This document shows, in pieces, positions 42,812-51,715 of a stretch of DNA of 64,000 bases. Position 1 is the stretch's first letter; the number at the start of each line of letters is the position of its first letter. The position numbers were made by a program, and so were the translations under genes. A model generated the notes under the pieces. The model ran no database searches, was not told where the DNA came from, and saw only the letters and a program-made list of their open reading frames with translations. Source of the DNA: Streptomyces guryensis. GTDB lineage: Bacteria; Actinomycetota; Actinomycetes; Streptomycetales; Streptomycetaceae. The stretch lies in NCBI RefSeq assembly GCF_021261325.1, contig NZ_JAJSBI010000010.1, positions 62,001 through 126,000 of the forward strand, written 5' to 3'.

Positions 42812-44587
42812 ATGCAGCCGCTCGGAGCCGACGAGCCCACCGTCGTGGGGCCCTACCGGCTGCTCGGCCGGCTGGGCTCCGGCGGGATGGGACGCGTCTA
42901 CCTGGGGCGCAGTGCCGGGGGCCGCACGGTCGCGGTCAAGATCGTGCACCCGCACTTCGCGCTGGACGAGGAGTTCCGCGCCCGCTTCCGCCGCGAGGTG
43001 GACGCCGCGCGGCGGGTGGGCGGCGCCTGGACCGCGCCGGTGCTCGACGCGGACCCCGCGGCGGCCGTCCCCTGGGTGGCCACGGCGTACGCGGCGGGTC
43101 CGTCGCTGGCCGGGGCGGTCGCGGACGGCGGCCCGCTGCCGGCTCATTCGGTACGGGTGCTGGGTGCCGGGCTGGCGGAGGCGCTGGCGGCGGTGCACGA
43201 GCTGGGTCTGGTGCACCGGGACGTGAAGCCGTCCAACGTCCTGCTGACGCTCGACGGTCCGCTGCTGATCGACTTCGGCATCGCGCGGGCCACGGACGGT
43301 ACGGCGTCCCTGACGTCCACCGGTGTGTCCATCGGCTCGCCCGGTTACATGTCGCCCGAGCAGATCCTCGGCCAGGGGGCCACGGGGGCGGCCGACGTCT
43401 TCTCGCTGGGCGCGGTGCTGGCCTGTGCGGCGACCGGGGAGCCGCCGTTCCCCGGGGACTCGTCCGCGGCCCTGCTCTACAAGGTCGTCCACGAGGAGCC
43501 CGAACTCGGTTCGCTGAGCGGGGATCTGCGGGACGTGGTGGAGGCGTGCCTGGTCAAGGAGCCGGGGCAGCGGCCGACGCCCGGTGAGGTGGCGCGGCGG
43601 CTGGCTCCCGAGGGGGCGGCGCGGATGGTGGCGGGCGGGTGGCTGCCCGGAGCGCTGGTGGAGCAGGTGAGCCGCAGCGCCGTGAAGCTGCTGAATCTGG
43701 AGGCGGGGGACGAGGCACCGTCCGGGCCGGTGGGGTTCAGCAGCCCTTCGGTCGGGGATGCGGTGACCGCCGGCGGGGAAGGGGCCGGGCGGGCCGCGGC
43801 CGGCCGGGAGGTGGCGGTGGCGGGGTTCGGGCCGGCGCCGGTGATGCCGGGGGCCGCGCCTGTCTCCGGGGCCGCGGTTTCGGCGCCTCCGCCTGCAGCT
43901 CCCCTTTCTTCGCCCACGCCGTCCGTGTCCGTGTCCGTGCCCGAGCCGAGGGACGCGCCGCCCGTCGAGCGGCGTCCGGGCAGGCTCACGGTATCCGTGG
44001 CGGCAGCCTCCGCGCCGGGGGACGGTGGGCGCGGTCGGCGGCTGAGCTGCACGGTGGCGCTGGCGGTAGCGGGGGCCCTGGCGGCCGTGACGGTGGGGTC
44101 GGTGTTCGTGTTCGACCTGTTGCCGGGCGACACCGAGAACGGCGCGGGCGGTTCCAGCCGCGGTGCGTACTCCCCTGAGCCGGGCGCGACCGCGAGCGCC
44201 TCGATCACCGACGGCTCCACCGCCGCCGAAGGGAGTGCCGTCCCCGCCGGCTACCTCGGAACCTGGGAGGGCCAGGGCCTCGTCCTCGACGGCGCACTGC
44301 CCGCGGGCACCTTCCGGGTGACCGTCCATCAGGCGGGCGTGGGCGAGGAGGTGGGCAGAGTCCGGCAGACCGACCAGCTCGGGGGCGTCTGCAACGACGT
44401 ACTGACCCTGAAGAAGGTGACGAAGAAGGAGATCGTCACGACCTCGGTGGGCGCCGGGTCCAATCACGCGGGGTGCAACCCGGTGGCGCACACGGTGCGG
44501 TTGTCGCGGGTGGGGGACGACCTGAAGTACGTGTCGGACAGTGACGCGGAGGGGAAGCCCACGGCTCGGATGTCGAAGGTCAAGTAG
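42812..44587 (+). CDS. Membrane-anchored Ser/Thr protein kinase
   Basis: 591 residues from ATG 42812 (GGGGAGGGG 8-10 bases upstream); GTG 42803 is an alternative. N-terminal kinase: LGSGGMGRVYLGRS glycine loop, VAVKIVH lysine, HRDVKPSNVLL catalytic loop, DFGIAR metal site, SPGYMSPEQ. A long Ala/Pro linker, one helix (LAVAGALAAVTVGSVFVF) near 430, and an extracellular C-terminal domain (SAVPAGYLGTWEGQGLVLDG...) of about 110 residues that may sense an external signal. A Hanks-type PknB-like kinase without PASTA repeats. Confidence 0.94.
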   Translation: MQPLGADEPTVVGPYRLLGRLGSGGMGRVYLGRSAGGRTVAVKIVHPHFALDEEFRARFRREVDAARRVGGAWTAPVLDADPAAAVPWVATAYAAGPSLAGAVADGGPLPAHSVRVLGAGLAEALAAVHELGLVHRDVKPSNVLLTLDGPLLIDFGIARATDGTASLTSTGVSIGSPGYMSPEQILGQGATGAADVFSLGAVLACAATGEPPFPGDSSAALLYKVVHEEPELGSLSGDLRDVVEACLVKEPGQRPTPGEVARRLAPEGAARMVAGGWLPGALVEQVSRSAVKLLNLEAGDEAPSGPVGFSSPSVGDAVTAGGEGAGRAAAGREVAVAGFGPAPVMPGAAPVSGAAVSAPPPAAPLSSPTPSVSVSVPEPRDAPPVERRPGRLTVSVAAASAPGDGGRGRRLSCTVALAVAGALAAVTVGSVFVFDLLPGDTENGAGGSSRGAYSPEPGATASASITDGSTAAEGSAVPAGYLGTWEGQGLVLDGALPAGTFRVTVHQAGVGEEVGRVRQTDQLGGVCNDVLTLKKVTKKEIVTTSVGAGSNHAGCNPVAHTVRLSRVGDDLKYVSDSDAEGKPTARMSKVK

Positions 44588-44599
44588 GCGAAGGCCGGG

Positions 44600-45670
44600 T
44601 CAGCGGTTGTTGCCCCAGAGGGAGGTGTCGTCGCTCCTGAGGCTGGGAACCCCGCCGTAGGTCCCGCCGCCCGCGGTCACCAGCGGGGCGGAGAGCTGGT
44701 CCTCCAGCACACCCTCGCGGACCTGGATGATCGTGCTGTCGTGGTCGGTCCGGCCCGGCTTGAACGTCCTGCCTGCGATCGCCGCCTTCAGGTAGGAGAG
44801 GGCGTACTTGGCGTAGAGGTCGGCGGGCTGGGAGACCGTGGCGTCGATCTTGCCCTGGGCGATGTCCGCGAGCTCCCTGGGGATGCCGTCGTTGGAGACC
44901 ACGAACACGTGCCTGCCGTCCTGCGGAGCGACCAGCAGGCCCTGCTGCCTGAGTACCTGCACGGTGCCGGAGAGCATGGAGCTGGCCTCCATGTAGACGC
45001 CCTTGATGTCCGGGTGAGCGGTGAGATCCGTCTGAAGCTTCCGGGCCGCGACCGCCCCGTCCCAGTTGGTCGCCTCGCCGAAGACCTCGATCTTGGGGTA
45101 GTTCTCCTTCATGCACCCGTTGAACCCGGCGGTGCGGTCCCGGGCATTGATCGAGGCGAGGTCACCTTCGAGCATGACGACCTTGCCCTTGCCGCCGAGC
45201 TTGGTGCCGAGGAACCGGCAGGCCTTCTCGCCGTACGCGCGGTTGTCGGCGCGGACGATCATGTAGACGTGGCCGGTGTCGGGGCGGGTGTCCAGGGTGA
45301 CCACGGGGATCCTCTGGGCGGCCAGCTGCCGGAGGACGGGCCCGATCGCGCCGGTGCTCTGCGGTGCCATGGCCACGCCCTTCACCCCGTGGATGATGAA
45401 CGTCTGCACGTTGGCGGCGAGATTGCCGACGTCGTTCTGCGAGTTGGTCGTCTCCAGCCTCAGGCCGAGCTCCTTGGCGAACCGAGGGGTGTACTTGATG
45501 TACGACGTCCAGAAGTCGGTGTCGGAGCGGGGATAGTCGACGCCCACCACCGGGGCACCGTTCGCGCCCGTCCCCGGGGCGGCACCGGAGCCGCCGCAGG
45601 CGCTGAGCGCGGTGACGGCGAGGGCGATGACGGCGCCGAGGCCGCGATGTCCGAGGCATCGGGTCGTCAC
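44600..45670 (-). CDS. Sugar-type ABC transporter substrate-binding lipoprotein
   Basis: 356 residues from GTG 45670 with AAGGAG eight bases upstream. Lipobox ALSACG near residue 25, then a type-1 periplasmic-binding fold (VVGVDYPRSDTDFWTSYIK, GVAMAPQSTGAIGPVLRQLA, GVYMEASSMLSGTVQVLRQQG, DGIPRELADIAQGKIDATVSQ) as in RbsB-like proteins. No permease or ATPase gene lies in the window, so it is an orphan here. A 21-codon ORF with a strong ribosome site ends in its start codon. Confidence 0.92.
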   Translation of the reverse strand: MTTRCLGHRGLGAVIALAVTALSACGGSGAAPGTGANGAPVVGVDYPRSDTDFWTSYIKYTPRFAKELGLRLETTNSQNDVGNLAANVQTFIIHGVKGVAMAPQSTGAIGPVLRQLAAQRIPVVTLDTRPDTGHVYMIVRADNRAYGEKACRFLGTKLGGKGKVVMLEGDLASINARDRTAGFNGCMKENYPKIEVFGEATNWDGAVAARKLQTDLTAHPDIKGVYMEASSMLSGTVQVLRQQGLLVAPQDGRHVFVVSNDGIPRELADIAQGKIDATVSQPADLYAKYALSYLKAAIAGRTFKPGRTDHDSTIIQVREGVLEDQLSAPLVTAGGGTYGGVPSLRSDDTSLWGNNR

Positions 45671-45732
45671 GGCGGGTTCTCCTTGCGGAGGGCTCGCGAG
45701 GTACCCGAGCCGGTGTGGTATCCGCTGCTCAT
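45667..45732 (-). CDS. 21-codon leader ORF coupled to the binding-protein gene
   Basis: ATG 45732 follows a near-ideal AGGAGG-CCTG spacing and encodes a 21-residue basic peptide (MSSGYHTGSGTSRALRKENP plus P). Its TGA (45669-45667) overlaps the GTG of the lipoprotein gene, and the lipoprotein's AAGGAG lies inside it. It could couple or regulate translation; or be the 3' end of a lost upstream gene such as a permease. Confidence 0.55.
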   Translation of the reverse strand: MSSGYHTGSGTSRALRKENPP

Positions 45733-45800
45733 CAGGCCTCCTCGTCCCCACTGTAGACGCCGCGCCCACCCGGCCGACGGGTCTCGGCGGGCCCCCGGTC

Positions 45801-47099
45801 TCAGCCGCTCCCGTCGCCGGCACTCCGGGTGAAGTCCCCCCGCGCCACCCGCCCCACCAATCCGTCCCCGCCCCCCAGCAACGACCCGTACCCCGTGGCC
45901 GCCCACATGCTCCGCTCCGCCGGCACCTCGAAGTACGGCACCGGGCCCCCGCTCTCCGCCACGTCCGTGAGGACCTCCGGCGCCCTGCGCGCACGCACGG
46001 CCGCGGCGCATGCGGGACAGACCGCCACCTGGGCCCGGTCCCGGCGGCCCAGCGGGCGCCAGGTCGTGCGGCGTACGGCGCGGCCGTGCAGGGGGTTGAA
46101 GAAGCAGAGGGGGAGGGCGGACCGGGAGCCCGCCAGGGCGTCGCGGCCCTCCGCCACCAGGGCCAGGACGCCCGCCAGGTCGGGCAGGCCGCGGGCGGCG
46201 TCGAGGACCGTCCCGGCAGCGGCGTAGGCGTCCAGCGCGTGCTGGAGGCCGGGGGTGCCGGACACGTCCGCCGCCTCGGCCGACTTGCCCAGCGCCAGGA
46301 CCTCCGCCTCCGCCCGGCGGCGCAGGGCCGCCTCGTCGGCGTCGCGGGCCGCCGCGAAGACGGCCTGGGGGTGGGCGAAGGGGGAGGGGCCGGGAGCACG
46401 GCCGTACCTCCCCGTGCGGCGGTGTCGTACGAGGGCCAGGGTGCCGGCGGCCAGCAGTGCGAGCGCCGTCACGGCTGCCACGGCCGGCCAGGCGCTCCAT
46501 GTTCCCTCGTCCGAGCCCGGCTCGGGGGAGGGCGAGGGTGAGGCCGGGGTGCTTCCTCGCAGGTTCTTCGTCGCCTCCTCGTACACCTTGGTTCCGTCGC
46601 CCTCCGCCACCAGCTGCACGGCCTTGGCCGTCAGGTCCGCCAGGCCCGCGTCCCGCATCTCGTCCAGGAACCCCACCGCGGACACGGCGTCACGTGTCTG
46701 GTGGGTGTCGCTCGGCCACTCGTAGCCGTTGAGGGAGTCGGCGAAGCTGTTGTCCATCGTGATGAGGATGAGGTCGCGCAGGCCCAGGCGGTCGTGAACG
46801 ACCGCTGCCAGGTCGTCGGCGTCGCCGTTGAAGGAGTCGCCCTTGGTGAGCGGGGTGAGGACGACCTTGATCGGCAGGCCCGTCCTCCTGATCTGCTCGG
46901 CCAGTTGCCGCTGACGCGCCCGCGGTACCGCTGTGGCGTACGCCGCGTCGACGTAGACGGGGGAGGCGCGCAGGGCGTTCGCGATGCGTTCGCCGGGGCT
47001 CGGGGCGGCGTCCGTGGCCGCCCGGGCCGTGGTGGCGCAGACCGCCAGCAGCAGTACCGCCAGCAGAACAGAGGCCATGCGCCTGACGTCAGCGGACAT
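45801..47099 (-). CDS. Secreted/membrane protein of the DPVY-VHDRLG family, short paralog
   Basis: 432 residues. Signal peptide about 1-28, an extracytoplasmic domain with ASPVYVD (46-50) and VVHDRLGLRDL (100-110), a Pro/Ser linker, one helix near 205-225, and a cytosolic tail with CFFNPLHG and VCPACAAA, which make a possible zinc ribbon. The extracytoplasmic part looks TPM-like. The start overlaps the upstream paralog by 11 bp, so both are translated together. Function unknown. Confidence 0.75.
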   Translation of the reverse strand: MSADVRRMASVLLAVLLLAVCATTARAATDAAPSPGERIANALRASPVYVDAAYATAVPRARQRQLAEQIRRTGLPIKVVLTPLTKGDSFNGDADDLAAVVHDRLGLRDLILITMDNSFADSLNGYEWPSDTHQTRDAVSAVGFLDEMRDAGLADLTAKAVQLVAEGDGTKVYEEATKNLRGSTPASPSPSPEPGSDEGTWSAWPAVAAVTALALLAAGTLALVRHRRTGRYGRAPGPSPFAHPQAVFAAARDADEAALRRRAEAEVLALGKSAEAADVSGTPGLQHALDAYAAAGTVLDAARGLPDLAGVLALVAEGRDALAGSRSALPLCFFNPLHGRAVRRTTWRPLGRRDRAQVAVCPACAAAVRARRAPEVLTDVAESGGPVPYFEVPAERSMWAATGYGSLLGGGDGLVGRVARGDFTRSAGDGSG

Positions 47100-49119
47100 G
47101 TGCGGACTTCCTCACATCGTCGACAACCCGCGAGATCCCCCCGAGCAGGGCGCACAAGGGGCTGTCGTACTCCTCGTACGGCACGCGCGTCCGCCGCCCC
47201 TGGCCGGGCGGGGCGGGAAGGGTCAGCCACTGCTTGCGGGCCTGGGGCGCGTCGCGGCACACCTCGCAGACCGGTAGTCGGGGCTTGCGGGCCACCGCGG
47301 GGCCGTGCAGCGGGTTCACGCCGCAGAACAGGTCGTTGTCGTCGCCTGCGAGGGCCTGGCGGGCGGCGCGGGCCAGGACGATGACCGTGACCAGGGTCGC
47401 GGGGTCCGCGTGGCCGGACCGCCGGAGGGCGGCGTCGGGGTCGTCGTCGACCAGGAGCAGCGCCGCGTCGAAGCGGTCCTGGGCACGCGGGTCCACTTCG
47501 CTCCCCGCGGCGAACTCGGCTGCCAGCGCGCGGAGTTCGACCCGCGCCGTGTGCCGCAGATACGACTCCGACGGCTCCCTGGGGGACACCGACGGCAGCG
47601 ACCGCGTGGGCCATGGGGCCGGATTGCGGCGCAGCAGCACCCTGCGGACGATTCCCAGCGCGGCCGAGACCAGACCGAGCAGCAGCGCGGCCGCGACGGC
47701 GCCCATGAACAGGCCCGGCCAGAAGTCGGTGGAGAAGAGCGGGGGGAGGTCGTTCCCGGTGACGGGGTCCGTCACCGGGTGCGCGTCGCCGGTGGTGGCC
47801 GGATCGGCCGTGCGCCTGGTCTTGTCGAGGACCGTCATGACGGCGTCGAGGCGTGCGCCCAGGAGGTGGTCGTCGGCCCGGTCCGCCGCGTGGTCCCCGT
47901 ACGCGACGGAGTCCGGCAGGTCGAGACTGTAACTGTCCAGCCACAGGCCGTAGTTGAAGACGTCGATGAAGCCGATCTCGGGGTCGGCGACGACGTACAC
48001 CCCGTCCTTGCCCAGCTTGTCGTGGACCGCGGCGGCGAACGCCCTCTCGTCGCCGCCCGACTCGTCCTGAGCTGTCTGCGGGACCAGCGAGACGAAGACC
48101 GGTCCGCCGCCCTCGGACTCCTCGAACGTGCGGATGCGGGAGTGAAGTCGGTTCAGCCGGGTCGGGTCCAGGACCCGCGGGCTCTCCGGGTCCTGGTACA
48201 CGGGGTCCTGGGCCAGGCCCGCCGCGACCCGCTCGATGCGGGCGGTGAGGTCGGACGCCCGGGGTGGGGGAGCCGCACTCGACCTGGTCTGGTCGAAGGT
48301 GAGGGCGGCGGTCACGGCGATCGCGGCCGCGGCGGTGAGGGCGAGTGCGGGGGCGATCCAGCGGGTCGCGCGGGCGCGGGGCGCGTCCTTGGCCGTCCCC
48401 GCGGCTCCCGGCAGCCGGCGCCGCCACCGGCGTACGTACGGGATGAGCCACAGAATCAGCAGCGGTACGACGGTGAGCAGGAACCCCGTGAGGAAGGACT
48501 GGTTGCGGCGGTCCGTCGGCCCGATGTACAGGTTCGCGGGCTGTTCGCCGCTGTGGCCGTACCTCTCGCGCGCGGCCTCCGCCCGCGCCGCGGCTTTCGC
48601 GCCGCCCTCTGCGATGACCTCGGTGAACCGCTCGAAGCTGCGCAACGGGCCTGCGTCATAGGGGAGTTCGTACGTCGCGACGGTGGCGGCGTCCTCGGCG
48701 GGCGCACGTACCCCGTAGGTCGTGGCAGCGGCGACCGACGAATCGTCGACCAGCACGTACAGCCCGTTCCTGCCGAGCCGGTCGTGGACCGTGGCGAGCA
48801 GGGTCCGGCTGTCGGTGAGCTGGACGGGGAGGACGAGCACGTACGTCGGGACGCCGGTGCGTTCGGCCAGCCTGGCGAAGTCCGGGGCCGTGGACCGGGG
48901 TATCTCACGGGGGAGCTGGTCGGTGACGTAGACCGGGTCGGCGCGGAGGCGGTCGGCGAGGTAGGCGGACTGGGAGGCGGGGATGCCGGAGGCCGCCCTG
49001 GCCGGGGCGGTGGCGGCGAAGAGGGCGGCCAGGGCGCAGAGGGCGAGGAGTGCGCGTGCGGTGTGGGTGCGCAGGGGGTGCGGAGGCCTGCCTGTGCCGT
49101 ATGCCGTGACTGTGCCCAC
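47089..49119 (-). CDS. Membrane protein with two DPVY-VHDRLG domains, long paralog
   Basis: 676 residues from GTG 49119 (AAAGG upstream). Signal peptide about 20-43; extracytoplasmic copy 1 with DPVYVTD (61-67) and VHDRLGRNGLYVL (111-123); helices about 211-229 and 254-275; copy 2 with DPVYQD (305-310) and VHDKLGKDGVYVV (365-377); helix about 470-492; cytosolic tail with CGVNPLHGPAV and CEVC, a possible zinc ribbon. The repeat is shared with the 432-residue neighbour. I know no function for it; the sigma factor gene lies 113 bp upstream in the same direction. Confidence 0.75.
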   Translation of the reverse strand: MGTVTAYGTGRPPHPLRTHTARALLALCALAALFAATAPARAASGIPASQSAYLADRLRADPVYVTDQLPREIPRSTAPDFARLAERTGVPTYVLVLPVQLTDSRTLLATVHDRLGRNGLYVLVDDSSVAAATTYGVRAPAEDAATVATYELPYDAGPLRSFERFTEVIAEGGAKAAARAEAARERYGHSGEQPANLYIGPTDRRNQSFLTGFLLTVVPLLILWLIPYVRRWRRRLPGAAGTAKDAPRARATRWIAPALALTAAAAIAVTAALTFDQTRSSAAPPPRASDLTARIERVAAGLAQDPVYQDPESPRVLDPTRLNRLHSRIRTFEESEGGGPVFVSLVPQTAQDESGGDERAFAAAVHDKLGKDGVYVVADPEIGFIDVFNYGLWLDSYSLDLPDSVAYGDHAADRADDHLLGARLDAVMTVLDKTRRTADPATTGDAHPVTDPVTGNDLPPLFSTDFWPGLFMGAVAAALLLGLVSAALGIVRRVLLRRNPAPWPTRSLPSVSPREPSESYLRHTARVELRALAAEFAAGSEVDPRAQDRFDAALLLVDDDPDAALRRSGHADPATLVTVIVLARAARQALAGDDNDLFCGVNPLHGPAVARKPRLPVCEVCRDAPQARKQWLTLPAPPGQGRRTRVPYEEYDSPLCALLGGISRVVDDVRKSAHVR

Positions 49120-49232
49120 CGCTGCCTTTCCCCCGTGCTCCGCCCGCCGATGTCGCTCGCGGCACTCTACTGAGCGCTTCGCCGGCGCGGAACGGTGGCT
49201 GGGACGAGGCGGGCTCGGCGCAGGACTCGCGT

Positions 49233-51032
49233 CTACTCCGGGCCGTGCCCTGCGCTGCCGTGCGGGTTCCCGCAGCCGTCTGCGGGAGGAGTGGAGACCG
49301 GTGGTGCGGCGGGCCCGGTGCCGGTGGGGCTGGGCGTGGCCGGTGACGGGTCCTGGGCGGGCGGTGCGACCGGGGTCGTGCCGGTGTCGTCCGCCGAGGG
49401 GGCCGGGTCTTCAACAGGCTCGGGTGCCACGGGAGTCGGGTCCTCGGGCTCCGATGCGGGCGGCGACGAGGGCGTGGGTGCGCTCGGGGGGTCGGCTTCG
49501 GGGGTGTGATCGGAGGGAGCCGCCGGAGTCTTGGGAGAGTTGTCGTCGGAGGGGGCGGCGGGGGGTTCCGGCGTCTCCTTGGCCGGAGGCGCCGGGGGCT
49601 GTTCGCCTGGAGCCGGGGGGTTCGGGTACGGGTCGGAGGGCGTGGGCGGGGCCTCCGGCTGCTGAGCCGTCCCGCCGGTCTCCGGGGGAGCCGGATCCGT
49701 TCCCTTCGGTGCGGGCTCGGTCGGTGCGGGCTCGGTGGGTGCGGGCTCGCTCGGTGCGGGCTCGGTGGGTGCGGGCTCGGTGGGTGCGGGCCCGGTGGGC
49801 GGCGGTGTGTCCACCGTCCTGCCCCCGGTCGTGTCCCCGGCCGGAGCCGGCGCGGGCTCATCGGCGTCACGGTGCTTCGGTGCGGCCGTCGTGGTCCTGT
49901 CGGTGTCGTGCGTGCGCGCCCGCTCGCTGCCCTGGACGCCGGCTCCATGGGCCGACGTACCGTCCTTCTTCGGAACGGCGGTGAGTGCACCCGTCGACGG
50001 CGGCCCCGCCGGCGCCTGGGCCACCGGGACCTGAGCCGCGGGCGCGTCGGCCACCGGTGTGCGCTGCGCCGGAATCCGGCCGGCGTCGGCCGGGCCGAGG
50101 ACGAGCAGGAGCGCGGCGGCGCCCGCCACGACCGCCCCGGCAGCAGCCGCCACCTGCGTCTTCGAACCGCCGACCGCCACCTGGCGCACTCCGTGCAGCA
50201 GCCCGCCGTGCCCGCCGGCCGCGGTCGCCGCACCGGCCGATCCGGCGGTGAAGGCGAGCAGGAACTTGCCCGCACCGCCCACCACGAACACCAGCAGCGC
50301 GGGACCGACGAGCGCGGGCAACCGGTCGTTGGCGCTCATCAGGGCGGCCAGCCGCGACCGGCAGTCGTCGCACGCCTCCACATGCCCGAGCAGCCGCTCG
50401 GACTGCTTCGCGGTCGCCGCACCCCGCACATACGCGGGCATACGCGCCCAGTACACCTGGCACGCGGGATCGTCGGGCGCACCGGTCTGCGTCCGCAGGA
50501 ACGCCTGCCGCATACCCTCCCGGGCCCGGTGCAACAGCACAGCCGTGGCACCCTCCTTGGTCCCGAGCTGCGGACCGATCGCGGCCAGCGGCTGCCCCTC
50601 CGCCTCGGCCAGCCACAGCGCCTTCACCCACCGCTCGGGCAACTGCCCCAGCACCCTCACCACCAGGTCGACGGAGGACACCCGCTCGGCGGGGTCGTCC
50701 GCGTGCGGGTGAGTGTCCGTCTCGACCCGCTCCTCACCGTGCGGATCCCGTGGCGTCTCGCGCACCGCGCTTCCGGCGGCGATCGCGAGATGCCGCACCG
50801 TCGTCATCAGATACGCCGGCACGTTGTCGATCTCGTGCCCCGCGGCCAGCCGCCGCCACACCCGGAAGTGCGCCTCGGCGACGAGGTCTTCGGCGGTCCA
50901 GGCGTTCCGGGTGAGCGAGCGGGCGTAGGCGACGAGTCGCGGCTGCTGTTCCTCATAGATCCGGGCGTACGCGGCCGTGGCGGCATGGGACGCGGAAGCC
51001 GGTGCGGACACTGCAGTGGAACCGTCGGACAT
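49233..51032 (-). CDS. ECF sigma factor fused to zinc-finger and membrane segments
   Basis: 599 residues from ATG 51032 with GGAG upstream. Sigma-70 region 2 (YARSLTRNAWTAEDLVAEAHFRVWRRL) and region 4 (LPERWVKALWLAEAEGQPLAAIGPQLGTKEGATAVLLHRAREGM) span 20-180. Then C191, H217, C221 and C224 (HVEACDDC) form a zf-HC2/ZAS-like anti-sigma module, followed by hydrophobic segments about 243-262 and 290-310 and a Pro-rich extracellular tail of about 280 residues with TEPAP repeats. So a membrane-held sigma factor with its own inhibitor. Release would need proteolysis. Confidence 0.9.
   Translation of the reverse strand: MSDGSTAVSAPASASHAATAAYARIYEEQQPRLVAYARSLTRNAWTAEDLVAEAHFRVWRRLAAGHEIDNVPAYLMTTVRHLAIAAGSAVRETPRDPHGEERVETDTHPHADDPAERVSSVDLVVRVLGQLPERWVKALWLAEAEGQPLAAIGPQLGTKEGATAVLLHRAREGMRQAFLRTQTGAPDDPACQVYWARMPAYVRGAATAKQSERLLGHVEACDDCRSRLAALMSANDRLPALVGPALLVFVVGGAGKFLLAFTAGSAGAATAAGGHGGLLHGVRQVAVGGSKTQVAAAAGAVVAGAAALLLVLGPADAGRIPAQRTPVADAPAAQVPVAQAPAGPPSTGALTAVPKKDGTSAHGAGVQGSERARTHDTDRTTTAAPKHRDADEPAPAPAGDTTGGRTVDTPPPTGPAPTEPAPTEPAPSEPAPTEPAPTEPAPKGTDPAPPETGGTAQQPEAPPTPSDPYPNPPAPGEQPPAPPAKETPEPPAAPSDDNSPKTPAAPSDHTPEADPPSAPTPSSPPASEPEDPTPVAPEPVEDPAPSADDTGTTPVAPPAQDPSPATPSPTGTGPAAPPVSTPPADGCGNPHGSAGHGPE
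49708..49797. repeat. Six 15-bp tandem repeats in the sigma factor tail
   Basis: Six units of the GGTGCGGGCTCGGTG type, 49708-49797, with one to three mismatches. They encode EPAPT/EPAPS repeats, a stiff extended stalk on the outside of the cell. Confidence 0.9.
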
Positions 51033-51072
51033 GGCGGAACGCTCCAGTTGCCTACTGAGGGCGGGGAAAGGT

Positions 51073-51101
51073 TTTGTAAGCCTAGATGGCAAAAGTTTCA
51101 A
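51073..51101 (-). promoter_or_regulatory. Vegetative-type promoter of the ECF sigma gene
   Basis: On the minus strand, TTGAAA (51101-51096) and TACAAA (51078-51073) are separated by 17 bp, close to the HrdB consensus. Predicted transcription start about 51066, roughly 35 bp before the ATG. Confidence 0.65.
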
Positions 51102-51269
51102 TCAAAGTTGCGGCGTATCGCCGATGTGGCGCACGTCACGAAAGTTCTCTTCTGTTGCGGCGTAATACCCACGCCCCCAAGGCGCTCATGAGCTGCACAG
51201 GCCCAACTGGCCGCCGCGGAAACCGACATGCTCGAAATGCTCTACATGCCCGAAAAGGGAGCCCCCCTC

Positions 51270-51683
51270 GTGTACATAGCCCTGGAGCAGCCCACCGGCG
51301 CGCACCTGCTCGCCCCCGACCACGACGAACTGGCGGTGCCCGTCACCCTCCGCTACCTCTCCGAGGACCCCCTGGCGGTCCATTTCGTCTTCCCCGCCTG
51401 GGCCTCGCTCGACGAGGAGGAGGTGACCTGGACCTTCGCCCGCAGCCTTCTGGAGGAGGGACTGGGCGGCCCCGCGGGTCTCGGCACGGTACGGCTGCGC
51501 CCGCACGGCCCGTCCCACACCGTCGTGGAACTCCACGCCCCGCAGGGCATCGCGGCGGTCCGCTTCGGGACGGCCGCCCTCCACCGTTTCCTGCTCCGCT
51601 CCTACACGGTCACCGAGCCGGGCGGCGAGCCCCTGGAGCCGGCCCTCGACCGCGGGCTCGCCTCGCTGTTCGGCGCTGTGTGA
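51270..51683 (+). CDS. SsgA/SsgB-like sporulation and cell division regulator
   Basis: 137 residues from GTG 51270 (VYIALEQPTGAHLLA), with GGGAG eight bases upstream; that start aligns with the N-terminus of known SsgA-like proteins, while ATG 51228 does not. Family features: PVTLRYLSEDPLAVHFVFP, VTWTFARSLLEEGLGGPAGLGTVRLRPHG and FLLRSYTVTEPGGE. Such proteins guide FtsZ or wall synthesis at septa. It is divergent from the ECF sigma gene. Which SALP it is cannot be told. Confidence 0.9.
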   Translation: MYIALEQPTGAHLLAPDHDELAVPVTLRYLSEDPLAVHFVFPAWASLDEEEVTWTFARSLLEEGLGGPAGLGTVRLRPHGPSHTVVELHAPQGIAAVRFGTAALHRFLLRSYTVTEPGGEPLEPALDRGLASLFGAV

Positions 51684-51715
51684 GGCTGGGCCCGGAACCG
51701 AACGGTTGGGTGGGG

